Shown piece after piece: positions 19,401 to 26,994 of a stretch of 64,000 bases of DNA. Position 1 is the stretch's first letter, and each line of letters starts with the position of its first letter. The stretch comes from Ornatilinea sp. (GTDB lineage: Bacteria; Chloroflexota; Anaerolineae; Anaerolineales; Anaerolineaceae). The DNA is taken from positions 1 to 64,000 of the forward strand of contig JAHDQE010000015.1 in assembly GCA_018433975.1 (NCBI GenBank), in the 5' to 3' direction. The notes under the pieces are model-generated. The model did no database searches and was not told the origin of the DNA. It saw only the letters and a list, made by a program, of their open reading frames with translations. Made by a program: the position numbers and the translations under genes.

Positions 19401-20448
19401 AGATGGTGTGGTCGTAACGGATAATTTTAACCGAGTCACATTGTTCAATTGTTCGGCGGAAGAAATACTGGATGCAGAAGCATCGCAGATTATTGATCAA
19501 CCCGTTGAAACGCTGACAGGTTTTTTGGGGATACACCAGGCCGAGAGAATCTGGATGGATACGATCGCCGCATGGGCTCAAAATCCTTCGGAATTGGGTG
19601 AAAGTGTTTCTTATACTGACCAGTTTGAACTTGTTAATGGCAGGTATGTGGCTGTAAGCCTGGCGCCGGTTTTGTGGAATGCGAACTTCATGGGGACGGT
19701 TTCTATCTTTCGGGATATTTCTCATGAGGTCCAGGTGGATCGGTTAAAGTCAGAGTTCATCGCAAATGTCAGTCATGAATTGCGTACGCCAATGACCTCT
19801 ATTAAAGGGTATGCACAGGTGCTGCTGATGGGTGCGGCAGGTGAACTTTCGGATCAGCAGAAACACTTTGTTGAGATTATTTCTAACAACACAACACGGT
19901 TAAGCGTGCTGGTGAACGATCTGTTGGATGTTTCGCGGATAGAAGCCAGCAAGCTGACATTGATGCTGCAGCCTTTAGATCTTCAGAAAATCTCAGAGGA
20001 TATTGTGGCGGATATGCTCCGTCTTTCAGAAGAGGAAAACAAATCCATGACCATGGAAGTTTATAGTCAGGACAACCTTCCGTTGGTCAGTGGGGACCCG
20101 GCCCGGGTGAGGCAAATTTTCAGCAGTCTGCTTTCAAATGCCTATAATTACACCCCCGATGGAGGCCGTATCGTTGTGAATTTACACCGCGAAGACCAGG
20201 AAGTTCAGGTGGACATTCAGGATAATGGTCTGGGAATTCCTTTTGAAGAACAGGATCGAATCTTTGAACGATTCTATCGTGGAGAAAGTTCTCTGGAAGC
20301 AGGTATAGCCGGGACAGGGTTGGGCCTTTCGATTGCAAAAACATTGGTGGAAATGCACCTGGGCCGTATCTGGTTCAGGAGCTCAGGGATAAGTGGTGAG
20401 GGGAGTGTTTTTTCATTCACTTTGCCTGTCGTCGAAAACGAGGAATGA
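13477..20448 (+). CDS. Giant multi-GAF hybrid-input sensor histidine kinase
   Basis: A 2323-residue kinase. One N-terminal membrane helix (about 8-28) is followed by a PAS-like segment (45-135). About ten consecutive GAF-type modules follow, starting near 160, 330, 510, 690, 870, 1075, 1245, 1430, 1610 and 1800, linked by coiled helices ending in patterns such as QAAVSIRNAQFY and QAGLALENARLF. A PAS domain (about 1975-2085), HisKA with SHELRTP (phospho-acceptor His2100) and a HATPase domain with NAYNYTPDGG, DNGLGIP and GTGLGLSIAK complete it. The number of GAF modules is very high. Ligands cannot be read. The cognate receivers flank it on both sides. Confidence 0.95.
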   Translation: MINLDAYSLGILLVGLGLFFWLTTRFLVQQVNQTQTLMRPEVSFMPEGEIRETPDAVIIVQSGGKLASMNHQARKVFHVQEHESPGLERLARWARPSEPFLTLCAREGRERFVLDGRLVEGTSYPILFGIDEFMVVSFKPVELTMGSSGAKFGITTQSLRAFTELTLSMTVSLSLEITLQAILENVDKLFPSDFMELNVFDDEKKHLIPYTLSGYDGGKRSLIKAGQEYSIEKNYLGLLEKNKKPLLISRIDSNRREYSGILQKHPKVQSYLGIPLVVEKELVGALELFSLSPDTFQEEDLDLIRLLAGQAAVSIRNAQFYQVEEKRAAEFSGLADLSGAFRSARDPQQVFSTLVGSIAPLVDFEIFGFILYDENERTLVAQVPFQGLPAQIVELYRLVIKPDSLAEKFLIGQDVIYSENASEDPQWEALGLDYISKAASMRETVLVPLTSGGRMMGYLQASNHTGSPRPFSREETHFLTIVANQTAPIVENATLVQQTRSRAQRAETLRRIASLASSDATLDETLTFAIRDLTNLLHADVSGIFLLNEGGDVLRFHQASFFSGKKRPGARIELLSLEDPQFPFSVTGSQHVLKSGNLDEEQAIIPFYKPIIQSWGIKSVIAVPLIVRDEGVGELWLGSNQIEFFDQGDLQAVVTAAGQLAGVVDQAYLVQQTDESLRRRIDQLTALTRISREVGTSLDINHLLQLVHNEAIRTTTAEFGTVLFFEFEGSIQPTIRYSIGESHSKLLTEEEQEVLESGEPFLFHSENGQFSFNPANENSAHSALVVPIYFQQKPAGLIILYSSLEKAFDETAVEIAQSLASHTSVVIASVIQQQERLKKGALPAREARALDVLPNLLEKLRRDTTPDNLLMEIGAAIREVTGFQMLVFSLFNPEDQRLHRVGHLGLPDEAWQELSEHSQPWEAIKPLLKPEYHHGAAYYIPAEQEPVLPQGMHSVTGLVEEPVVQEMGNWDPDDMLLIPLMGTDEQVLGLISLDAPLDGRQPDDSVYEPLMLFAYLSVLVVENANQVYSTQNQLAVASGSLNALKKIEEKLPKLLHKDLEQTLSIKKLRVEKEKIQALQNIVEMANWQPDIASVLRMTARELLTILGFQVALIGEQSLSSSQLLEVIHTVDVGSGIESMFGQKNPLRQLLEDGDSIFVSDISQQDPWQNNPLLNKLSAKSFIGLPLLVSNEHVAGLLLVGQHPIPELTQEERNIYAQLARQVSVSLQNLYLLTETQRNLHDVNLLLDFSRKLGSLDIGNITQVLLDSVMEVISSADAAWVGLWDEENRKLSPQSAVGYKDNSSICSISYFEDTVSDPDSIKPPLPIQIFKSEKALQICEKEFIEGYHFHPEDLMRYQQGTGGLFPLFSVLVPLRSGDISLGILVVESFDESKTFDQSDETLLLSLAQQAGLALENARLFISAEQRTAQLQALTKVSGTITSSLQSEELINSLLNQLKTVVLYDTATLWLKNGNKLAVAATNGFSDQESRVGLSVEVQDSSLFQEMIKTGEPISIQNVLLDERIPTLLEPHYFSWLGIPLLAKSELIGVVALEKRERGFYTPDRVQAAMTFSGQAAVSLENARLYEESVRRAAELDQRTQRLTLLNRFTSKLGASLKVDYILEQTGIYARDAVNASGVAILMLNEQGEIALQYENPQSALELPYLFPKATLFDRLVESLSVFSSDQIAQELELSPLFEDYLLPRKAQSILVVPLAAGSNLYGWLLVLKDKPYRFSFSEIELERTICNQAAISVQNASLYLETRNLSQNLEVRVKERSAELQREHQNTETLLRISNELSGSLDINEVLSRVLKVINESLQAEQSLIFLPEGNARVHKAGSPLVTTMDRGLLIGKNPEREIANWVMKNRQFVLISNIQNETRWDIPEDFMPGYQSLAAVPMVFGEEVLGTLMLLHREGDVFKPDQVELLEASARQIGTALNKAELFKLIRDQAENLGGMLREQQIEASRSRAILEAVADGVVVTDNFNRVTLFNCSAEEILDAEASQIIDQPVETLTGFLGIHQAERIWMDTIAAWAQNPSELGESVSYTDQFELVNGRYVAVSLAPVLWNANFMGTVSIFRDISHEVQVDRLKSEFIANVSHELRTPMTSIKGYAQVLLMGAAGELSDQQKHFVEIISNNTTRLSVLVNDLLDVSRIEASKLTLMLQPLDLQKISEDIVADMLRLSEEENKSMTMEVYSQDNLPLVSGDPARVRQIFSSLLSNAYNYTPDGGRIVVNLHREDQEVQVDIQDNGLGIPFEEQDRIFERFYRGESSLEAGIAGTGLGLSIAKTLVEMHLGRIWFRSSGISGEGSVFSFTLPVVENEE

Positions 20449-20451
20449 AAC

Positions 20452-20826
20452 ATGGCAAAAATATTAATTGCGGAAGATGAACCGGATATTCGTGCGTTAA
20501 TTCAATTTACTCTTCAGTTTGCGGGGCATGAGGTTGTCACCGCCAAGAATGGGGCAGAAGCATTGGAAGCGGCTCTGCAAGTAATCCCGGATTTAATCTT
20601 GTTGGATATCCGGATGCCGCAGATGACCGGTTATGAGGCCTGTGAAAAAATGAAGCAGGAAGATACGATCAGGCATATTCCGGTTGTCTTTCTTTCCGCA
20701 AAAGGACAGGAGCACGAGATTCAAACCGGTTTGGATCTGGGCGCTGCGGAATATTTGTTGAAACCATTCGCACCGGATGACCTGACTCGCCGGGTTCAGG
20801 AGATTTTGGCGCTCCAGGGATCGTAG
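20452..20826 (+). CDS. Single-domain response regulator
   Basis: A 124-residue stand-alone receiver. It has the acidic pair EDE at 8-10, phospho-acceptor Asp52 in LLDIRMP, Ser82 in the switch position and Lys104 in LLKPF. There is no output domain, as in CheY or Spo0F-type relay proteins. Its start lies three bases after the kinase stop, with GAGGAATG as ribosome site inside the kinase 3' end. It is probably the direct phosphate acceptor of the giant kinase. Confidence 0.93.
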   Translation: MAKILIAEDEPDIRALIQFTLQFAGHEVVTAKNGAEALEAALQVIPDLILLDIRMPQMTGYEACEKMKQEDTIRHIPVVFLSAKGQEHEIQTGLDLGAAEYLLKPFAPDDLTRRVQEILALQGS

Positions 20827-20834
20827 AACGGACA

Positions 20835-21623
20835 ATGAGTGTAATTTTATTAAATAAGCGTGTTGTACATTATGAGGTCCTGGGGCGTGGGCGCCCTTTG
20901 ATCTTCCTGCATGGGTGGCTTGGTTCCTGGCGGTATTGGATCCCCATGATGCAGGCAGCATCGACCAATTACCGCGCTTATGCGATTGACCTGTGGGGAT
21001 ACGGTGATACGGCAAAAGACTCTCAGTTGTATTCTCTGGAGCAACAGGTTGCTTTACTGGAAGGTTTTCTGAACGAGATGGGCATTGGACAGGTAGCGCT
21101 GGTGGGGCATGGACTGGGGGCGATTGTTGGCTTGCAGTTTGCTTCTCAAAATCCAGGTTTGGTTAATCGGATGATGGGAATAAGCTATCCTACACATCCG
21201 GAAATGATCCACAGCCGTTTTGCTTCAGACACACCAGGAAATTTATTGAACTGGGTTTTAGAGAAGAGTCCGCTCGCGGATTCTATACGCGGCGATTCCA
21301 TCAAGAATGATGAAAAGGCCATTAAAACCTTTTTTAATGGAATTGGTTCGGTCAGTCTGGAATCGCTTTGGAAACAACCGGATTTAATGTGTTTGCTGGT
21401 ATACGGGCAGGAAGACCCGGCGGTGGCGGTTCCCAGTGCAGAAGATTGGAAAGCAATGCTGTATAACACACATGCAATTATTTTTGAGCAATCCGGACAT
21501 TTTCCAATGATGGACGAAGTGAATAAGTTCAACCGTTTGTTGGTGGAATTCCTGACAATTGAAAGCGGTGATTCACCCAGGAATTTGCAGCTCAAGGAGG
21601 AATGGAAACGACGGGTGAGGTAA
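20835..21623 (+). CDS. Alpha/beta hydrolase-fold protein lacking nucleophile Ser
   Basis: A 262-residue paralogue of the hydrolase at 9697: both begin with VHYEV.GRGRP, then LHGWLGSW. The nucleophile elbow here reads GHGLGA, with Gly at position 93 where the paralogue has Ser93. The His (SGHFPMMDE) and an acidic candidate (YGQEDP) remain. The codon is GGA and needs more than one base change to become Ser, so this is not an obvious sequencing slip. It is probably a pseudoenzyme or ligand-binding protein. It lies 8 bp after the receiver gene in the same operon. Confidence 0.78.
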   Translation: MSVILLNKRVVHYEVLGRGRPLIFLHGWLGSWRYWIPMMQAASTNYRAYAIDLWGYGDTAKDSQLYSLEQQVALLEGFLNEMGIGQVALVGHGLGAIVGLQFASQNPGLVNRMMGISYPTHPEMIHSRFASDTPGNLLNWVLEKSPLADSIRGDSIKNDEKAIKTFFNGIGSVSLESLWKQPDLMCLLVYGQEDPAVAVPSAEDWKAMLYNTHAIIFEQSGHFPMMDEVNKFNRLLVEFLTIESGDSPRNLQLKEEWKRRVR

Positions 21624-21688
21624 GCGATGCTGCGGTGGGATCAATAGGTTCTCAAAGCGATTGTAAAACATTCAGGCTTATTAAAAGT

Positions 21689-21717
21689 TTGACAGAAGAA
21701 GTTATTCGTCCTATACT
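21689..21717 (+). promoter_or_regulatory. Sigma-A-type promoter of the thiamine operon
   Basis: TTGACA, a 17-base spacer and TATACT. Transcription would begin near 21724, about 30 bases before the TPP aptamer. Confidence 0.85.
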
Positions 21718-21750
21718 TATAGACAGCACCTTATATTGATGCGTGATACA

Positions 21751-21844
21751 AAAACGGGGAGCCAGAGGAAATCTGGCTGAGAGGAAGGATGTGTTTGCCT
21801 TCGACCCGCAGACCTGATCCGGATAATGCCGGCGGAGGGATGAT
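21751..21844 (+). ncRNA. TPP riboswitch (THI element)
   Basis: The sequence carries the conserved aptamer blocks in order: ACGGGGAGCC, the CTGAGAGG pyrimidine-sensor helix, GACCCGCAGACCTGATC, CGGATAATGCCGGCG and GGAGGGA. These make thiamine-pyrophosphate-binding helices P2-P5. An intrinsic terminator follows and the downstream genes are for thiamine use, so ligand binding should end transcription before thiN. The 3' GGAGGG of the aptamer (21835-21840) can pair with the terminator 5' arm CCCTCC (21861-21866), which gives a plausible antiterminator. Confidence 0.95.
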
Positions 21845-21859
21845 GGTTTTATGTTAAGT

Positions 21860-21885
21860 GCCCTCCACTATGGAGGGCTTTTTTT
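21860..21885 (+). terminator. Riboswitch-controlled terminator containing the thiN ribosome site
   Basis: GCCCTCCA-CTA-TGGAGGGC followed by seven T residues. The thiN ATG starts at the next base. The only Shine-Dalgarno candidate, GGAGGG at 21872-21877, is the 3' arm of this stem, so the hairpin would block both transcription and translation. Confidence 0.9.
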
Positions 21886-22548
21886 ATGTTGAAGAAACGA
21901 GCAATTCTTTTTGTAAACGGCGATTTGAGACAAAAGGAATCTGCATTGTCTCTGATTGAGCCAGGTGATTTTATTGTGGCGGTTGATGGAGGGCTTCGAC
22001 ATGTGCGGGAATTAAACCTCCGGCCAGACCTTCTGGTTGGAGACTTTGATTCGATTGACCCCGGAATGGTAGAAACCCTCCGCAGCGAGGGAGTGGAAAT
22101 TTCCAAATTTCCAGAGAAAAAGAATGAAACGGATTTAGAACTTGCTCTTGAAATTGTTTTAGAGAAAGGCTGGACATCCATTTGTGTTATGGGAGCGCTT
22201 GGCAAGAGGTTGGATCAAACATTTGGAAATATATTTTTATTAACCCAGCCAACTTTGATGAACTGCGATATCCGCCTGGACGATGGGGTTGAAGAAGTTT
22301 TTCTGATCCGTTCCCATTCAGCCGTATATGGGAAGAAAGGAGATATCGTGTCTCTTATTCCGCTGAGTGAAAAGGCAGTTGGAGTCCGTACAGAGGGATT
22401 GGAATATCCACTGAAAAATGAAATACTGTTCAGATATAAAACACGGGGGATTAGCAATGTGCTGATCGGAGAATCCGGTCATGTGCAGGTGAAAGAAGGT
22501 GTTGTACTTTGTATTCATACTCGGACAGATGAAGCGACTTATTTGTAA
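21886..22548 (+). CDS. thiN: Thiamine pyrophosphokinase
   Basis: Transfers pyrophosphate from ATP to thiamine to give TPP in the cytoplasm. The 220 residues show the family pattern: VAVDGGLRH, RPDLLVGDFDSI, KNETDLELAL and GALGKRLDQTFGN. The metal/ATP-binding Asp residues are present in DFDSI and TDLE. The ATG directly abuts the T-run of the riboswitch terminator. It is the first gene of an operon with the transporter genes (gap 13 bp), consistent with uptake of thiamine followed by direct pyrophosphorylation. Confidence 0.93.
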   Translation: MLKKRAILFVNGDLRQKESALSLIEPGDFIVAVDGGLRHVRELNLRPDLLVGDFDSIDPGMVETLRSEGVEISKFPEKKNETDLELALEIVLEKGWTSICVMGALGKRLDQTFGNIFLLTQPTLMNCDIRLDDGVEEVFLIRSHSAVYGKKGDIVSLIPLSEKAVGVRTEGLEYPLKNEILFRYKTRGISNVLIGESGHVQVKEGVVLCIHTRTDEATYL

Positions 22549-22561
22549 AAGGAGAAGATAG

Positions 22562-23647
22562 ATGTTCAAGAAAAAAAGTTTATTGTTTCTTATTGCTTTT
22601 GGTTTGTTGATCTCCGCCTGCACGGGAACGGTTTCCAACTCCGATGCAGAGGCAGGAGCGGCAACTCCGGATGCAGAACCGGTTGAGCTCACCGTGATGA
22701 CCCATGATTCGTTCGCAGTCAGTGAAGATGTGATTGCGGAATTTGAGGATGCCAATCATGTCAAGGTAAAATTCTTGCAGAGTGGCGATACCGGAGCGGC
22801 ATTGAATCGTGCTATCCTGACATCGGAACCTATGGCAGATGTGTTTTTCGGCGTAGATAATACTTTCTTGTCGAGAGCCCTGGAAGCCGATCTGTTTGAA
22901 CCGTATGATTCCCCGGTGTTAGAGCAGATCCCTGATGGATTTAAGCTTGACCCGGAGAACCATGTCCTGCCGGTGGATTATGGGGATGTTTGCATCAATT
23001 ACGACAAAGCCTATTTTGAGGAAAATAACCTTCCGCTTCCACAGTCTTTAGAGGAATTGACAGATCCGATCTATGAAGGACTGCTGGTCGTGGAAAATCC
23101 GGCAACTTCATCGCCTGGGCTGGCATTTTTGTTCGCGACGATTGCACAATTTGGAGAGGATGGGTACTTGGATTATTGGAAAGCACTGCGGGATAACGGA
23201 GTTGTGGTGGTGAATGATTGGGAAACGGCTTATTATAGCAATTTCTCCGCTTCCTCCGGTCAGGGATCTCAACCCATGGCGGCGTCGTATGGCTCAAGCC
23301 CGCCTGTAGAGGTTGTTTATGCTTCTGAGGCTCTGGATGATGCCCCAACGGCTTCGCTGGTTGGCCCCAACATGTGTTTCCGCCAGATTGAATTCGTAGG
23401 TATATTAAAGGGCACTCAACATCGTGCTCTGGCTGAGAAACTGATTGATTTTATGCTGGGATTGTCTTTTCAGGAAGATTTGCCCCTTCAGATGTTTGTT
23501 TTTCCGGTTAATTCGGGGGCTGCTTTACCTGAAGTGTTTGTGTTATACGCCCAGATTCCTGACCAACCGGCTTCGCTTGACCCGGACTTGATCGCGGAAA
23601 ACCGGGAGAAGTGGATTCAGGATTGGGATGAAACGGTGTTAAGGTAA
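22562..23647 (+). CDS. thiB: Thiamine ABC transporter substrate-binding lipoprotein
   Basis: A 361-residue periplasmic-binding-type protein. It has a lipoprotein signal with LLISAC (Cys20), a short acidic linker and the ThiB/TbpA-like fold: LTVMTHDSFAVSEDV, FLQSGDTGAALNRAIL, ADVFFGVDNTFL and VLPVDYGDVCINYDK. It would capture extracellular thiamine (or its phosphates) and deliver it to the permease. SD AAAGGAGAAG is strong. Location after thiN behind a TPP riboswitch supports thiamine as ligand. Confidence 0.92.
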   Translation: MFKKKSLLFLIAFGLLISACTGTVSNSDAEAGAATPDAEPVELTVMTHDSFAVSEDVIAEFEDANHVKVKFLQSGDTGAALNRAILTSEPMADVFFGVDNTFLSRALEADLFEPYDSPVLEQIPDGFKLDPENHVLPVDYGDVCINYDKAYFEENNLPLPQSLEELTDPIYEGLLVVENPATSSPGLAFLFATIAQFGEDGYLDYWKALRDNGVVVVNDWETAYYSNFSASSGQGSQPMAASYGSSPPVEVVYASEALDDAPTASLVGPNMCFRQIEFVGILKGTQHRALAEKLIDFMLGLSFQEDLPLQMFVFPVNSGAALPEVFVLYAQIPDQPASLDPDLIAENREKWIQDWDETVLR

Positions 23648-23649
23648 AC

Positions 23650-25356
23650 ATGCTGCGGAATCTGTCCCGTAAACTCAGTGGATTAACCCGCCCACAGCAA
23701 GCATTTTTGCTGTGGGCGGTTCCGGCTGTTTTCTTGCTGATCTTCTTCTTTTATCCGCTGGTCGCAGTGTTCAAACTCGCCGGAGAAGCGGCTTTCGCGC
23801 AAGATATTTCGATCAATTTTGGAACCCGAGTCTGGAGACCGCTGGCTTTTACCTTATGGCAAGCATTGCTTTCGATGGGGTTGACTTTATTGGTGGGGCT
23901 TCCTGCTGCCTATTTATTTGCTCGATTTCAGTTTCCCGGCAAGCAGTTTTTTCGCGTATTGACTACTCTGCCATTTATTTTGCCAACCGTGGTCGTCGCG
24001 GTCAGTTTTAATGCATTGATTGGCCCAAGAGGATGGCTAAATGTTCTCTTAATGCAGTGGTTTGGTCTATCCACGCCGCCGATTCAAATCCTGAATACGT
24101 TGGGTGCGATTTTGCTGGCACATGTTTTCTACAATACTTCAGTAGTGATCCGAACGGTGGGCAGTGCGTGGTCTCAGCTGGATACCCGTCTGGAACAGGC
24201 CGCTCGCGTTTTAGGGGCCTCGCCGATGCGTGTCTTTCGCGAAGTAACCTTTCCACTGTTAAAAATACCGGTTGCAGCAGCAGCATTATTGGTATTTCTT
24301 TTTGATTTCACCAGTTTTGGGGTAATCCTTTTGCTGGGGGGACCACGCTTTGCAACGCTTGAAGTTGAAATCTATATTCAGGCACTGCAGATGCTAAATC
24401 TGCCATTGGCCGGTTTACTTTCGGCAATCCAGATCGTTTGTACTCTGCTGGTATTGGCGATCTATACCAAAATAGCCTCCAAGCAATTTGTTCCTCTAAT
24501 GCCGAGGGTAAAACGAGAAGGGGAGCGCAAACCTCAAAAAGTAAAAGAACGCATATTTGTGACCGTAATGATTGTGATTTTAATTTTGCTTCAACTCTTC
24601 CCGTTGGGGGCATTGGCTTTACGTTCGGTTACGACGCTGGACGCGAACCGCGGCGAGCGGGGGGTGGTAGATAAGGGCTTTACGCTCGCTTATTATCAGG
24701 AATTGTTTATCAATCGCCGACAATCCTTATTTTATGTTCCTCCCATTGAGGCCATGCGGAATTCTTTGCTTTACGCTACCATCACAGTTTTACTGTCGGT
24801 AGGAATGGGATTTTTAGTTGCTTATGCTTTAAACGCCCGCTTTGCTGTAAATCGAATTTTAGATCCGTTATTGATGCTGCCTTTGGGAACTTCTGCTGTT
24901 ACGCTGGGTCTGGGTTTTATTCTGGTTTTCAACCATCCGCCACTGGATGTGAGCTCTTTCCCATTGTTGATGCCGGTTGCGCATAGCCTTGTCGCGCTGC
25001 CTTTTGTCGTACGTACTTTGCAACCGGCACTATCTTCCATCCCTGGCTCACTACGCAATGCTGCCGCAGTGATGGGCGCTCCGCCCTGGCGAGTCTGGCT
25101 GGAGGTGGATTTGCCTATTGTGGCCAGAGCAGTGGTCGTGGGAGCGATTTTCTCATTCACTATTTCTCTGGGTGAATTCGGAGCAACTACTTTTCTTTCC
25201 CGGCCTGAAATGCCAACGATGCCTGTGGCCATATTTCGCTTTATTTCTCAACCTGGAGCGCTGAATTATGGACAGGCCCTGGCAATGTCTACTTTGCTGA
25301 TGATGGTTTGTGCAGCGGGTATTCTCGTTATGGATCATTTCCAGGAGGGGGATTAA
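23650..25356 (+). CDS. thiP: Thiamine ABC transporter permease
   Basis: A 568-residue inner-membrane protein made of two fused binding-protein-dependent transport domains, about twelve membrane helices. Two EAA loops are seen: EQAARVLGASPMRVFREV in the first half and NAAAVMGAPPWRVWLEV in the second. These contact the ATPase. The duplicated architecture and the length match ThiP of the iron/thiamine permease family. It starts two bases after thiB. Confidence 0.92.
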   Translation: MLRNLSRKLSGLTRPQQAFLLWAVPAVFLLIFFFYPLVAVFKLAGEAAFAQDISINFGTRVWRPLAFTLWQALLSMGLTLLVGLPAAYLFARFQFPGKQFFRVLTTLPFILPTVVVAVSFNALIGPRGWLNVLLMQWFGLSTPPIQILNTLGAILLAHVFYNTSVVIRTVGSAWSQLDTRLEQAARVLGASPMRVFREVTFPLLKIPVAAAALLVFLFDFTSFGVILLLGGPRFATLEVEIYIQALQMLNLPLAGLLSAIQIVCTLLVLAIYTKIASKQFVPLMPRVKREGERKPQKVKERIFVTVMIVILILLQLFPLGALALRSVTTLDANRGERGVVDKGFTLAYYQELFINRRQSLFYVPPIEAMRNSLLYATITVLLSVGMGFLVAYALNARFAVNRILDPLLMLPLGTSAVTLGLGFILVFNHPPLDVSSFPLLMPVAHSLVALPFVVRTLQPALSSIPGSLRNAAAVMGAPPWRVWLEVDLPIVARAVVVGAIFSFTISLGEFGATTFLSRPEMPTMPVAIFRFISQPGALNYGQALAMSTLLMMVCAAGILVMDHFQEGD

Positions 25357-25442
25357 AGAATGATTGTGCAAATGTTAAATAAATGCCGGAATGGATGTGT
25401 TAGGATTTTATAAACGTGATGGGTATGGAGCGAATTGCTGCA

Positions 25443-26495
25443 ATGCTTGAAATTAAAAATATTCAGAAGATCTATGAACACCAACTGCTTTTGAAGGGGA
25501 TATCTTTTCAGGTCAAACAGGGTGAAACGGTATGTCTGTTGGGTCCTTCGGGGAGCGGGAAGAGTACCCTGCTGCGCATTATTGCCGGATTGGAATACCC
25601 TGATGGAGGGGATATCTTGTGGGAAGGACAGAAAATTAACAGTGTCCCTGTACATAAACGTCAGTTTGGATTGATGTTTCAGGATTACGCTTTATTCCCT
25701 CATCGGAATGTAGCCGATAATGTCGCTTTTGGCTTGCGGATGCAGGGATTGAAAAAGGAAGAGATTGAAGAGCGGGTGCGCACCGCATTGAAACAGGTTG
25801 GCATGGAGGCGTTTGCCCATCGCCGCGTAACCGATTTATCCGGAGGTGAACAGCAGCGTGTAGCGCTTGCCAGGGCGCTTGTCCCACGGCCGAGGTTGTT
25901 GATGTTGGATGAGCCTTTAGGTGCTTTGGACCGTGCACTGCGTGAACAGCTCACCGGAGAAATCAGGAGTCTGCTGCACCACACAGAGATACCGGCCATT
26001 TATGTCACCCATGACCAGGAAGAAGCTTTTACGGTAGCGGACAGTTTGGTTCTCTTATCGGATGGGCGTGTGATCCAAATGGGTGCGCCGGATGAGATTT
26101 ATAATAACCCGGGGTCCCGTTGGGTAGCGAATTTTCTGGGGATGAAAAATTTTTTGAAAGGGAAAGTCATTTCCCAACACCCCTTGACGTTGGAAACCCG
26201 GTATGGCATGATGAAGTCTTCCTACTCACGGTGTGGAAACTTGGGGGTGGGGGAGGAAACTGAACTTTTACTGCGTTCATCCGGTGCCAGAGTGGTCCCA
26301 TTGGAGGATGCAAATTGCGGGACCAACTGTCTGGAGGGAGTGGTAGAAGACGTCGTTTTTCAGGGAGAAAACTACCGGGTGATTATCGTATGTGGAGAGA
26401 AAGATCACTTCCAGATTAACCTGGAGAACCGGCCCGATGTTGGAGATCGGATCCGCCTGGAGTTTGAAGCAGAATCAATCTTATGTTTGGAGTAA
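25443..26495 (+). CDS. thiQ: Thiamine ABC transporter ATP-binding protein
   Basis: ATPase of the transporter. Motifs in order: Walker A GPSGSGKST, Q-loop QDYALF, signature LSGGEQQR, Walker B LLMLDEP and the THD His. The C-terminal third is a TOBE-like regulatory domain, making it longer (about 350 residues) than E. coli ThiQ and more like PotA/FbpC. The reading frame is open from a GTG at 25416; I prefer the ATG giving MLEIKNIQKIYE, where similarity to other ATPases begins. The 86-bp gap from thiP has no terminator. Confidence 0.85.
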   Translation: MLEIKNIQKIYEHQLLLKGISFQVKQGETVCLLGPSGSGKSTLLRIIAGLEYPDGGDILWEGQKINSVPVHKRQFGLMFQDYALFPHRNVADNVAFGLRMQGLKKEEIEERVRTALKQVGMEAFAHRRVTDLSGGEQQRVALARALVPRPRLLMLDEPLGALDRALREQLTGEIRSLLHHTEIPAIYVTHDQEEAFTVADSLVLLSDGRVIQMGAPDEIYNNPGSRWVANFLGMKNFLKGKVISQHPLTLETRYGMMKSSYSRCGNLGVGEETELLLRSSGARVVPLEDANCGTNCLEGVVEDVVFQGENYRVIIVCGEKDHFQINLENRPDVGDRIRLEFEAESILCLE

Positions 26496-26502
26496 AGGCA
26501 AG

Positions 26503-26994
26503 ATGAACACGGAACACGTTGTGGTAATTAAACAAAATACAGCTTATGAGGAAACCTGGCGATACGATGGGGAAATTTTGAAGCAGGATTCGCATAAAGT
26601 TTTGTTAGAAGCGTTTTTTAATAGACAGGACATGCCTTTTCACGGAATTATTTTAAAACAGCATGACCGTTTTTTGGAACTATATTTCAGTGACCGATGG
26701 TACAACATTTTTGAGATTCACGACCGGGACGATGATGAGGTAAAAGGCTGGTACTGCAACGTCACTTTTCCGGCTCAAATGGAAAATGGAAAGATCACAT
26801 ACGTTGATCTGGCGTTGGATTTATGGGTGTATCCGGATGGAAAACAGCTTGTTCTGGATGAAGATGAGTTTGAAGTATTAGAAATTTCTCCGGAATACAA
26901 AAATTCAGCTCTTCAAGCACTTGAAGAGCTGAAAAATTTGTTCAAAACACAACGGAACTTTAATCCGTTTGAGCTGTTTGATCAGGGGCGGTAA
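26503..26994 (+). CDS. DUF402 domain protein
   Basis: A 163-residue protein matching DUF402 (FomD/Ntdp-like nucleoside di/triphosphate phosphatase fold): WRYDGEILKQDSHKVLLEAFF, then WYNIFEIHDRDD, VKGWYCNVTFPA, VDLALDLWVYPDG and LDEDEFEVLE. The Trp/Tyr and Asp pattern that binds metal and phosphate is complete. The frame is open further upstream, inside the ATPase gene, but the ATG preceded by AAAGGCAAG fits the family start. Its last 13 bases overlap the converging lipoprotein gene. Function in the cell is unknown; it may be co-transcribed with the thiamine genes by read-through. Confidence 0.8.
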   Translation: MNTEHVVVIKQNTAYEETWRYDGEILKQDSHKVLLEAFFNRQDMPFHGIILKQHDRFLELYFSDRWYNIFEIHDRDDDEVKGWYCNVTFPAQMENGKITYVDLALDLWVYPDGKQLVLDEDEFEVLEISPEYKNSALQALEELKNLFKTQRNFNPFELFDQGR

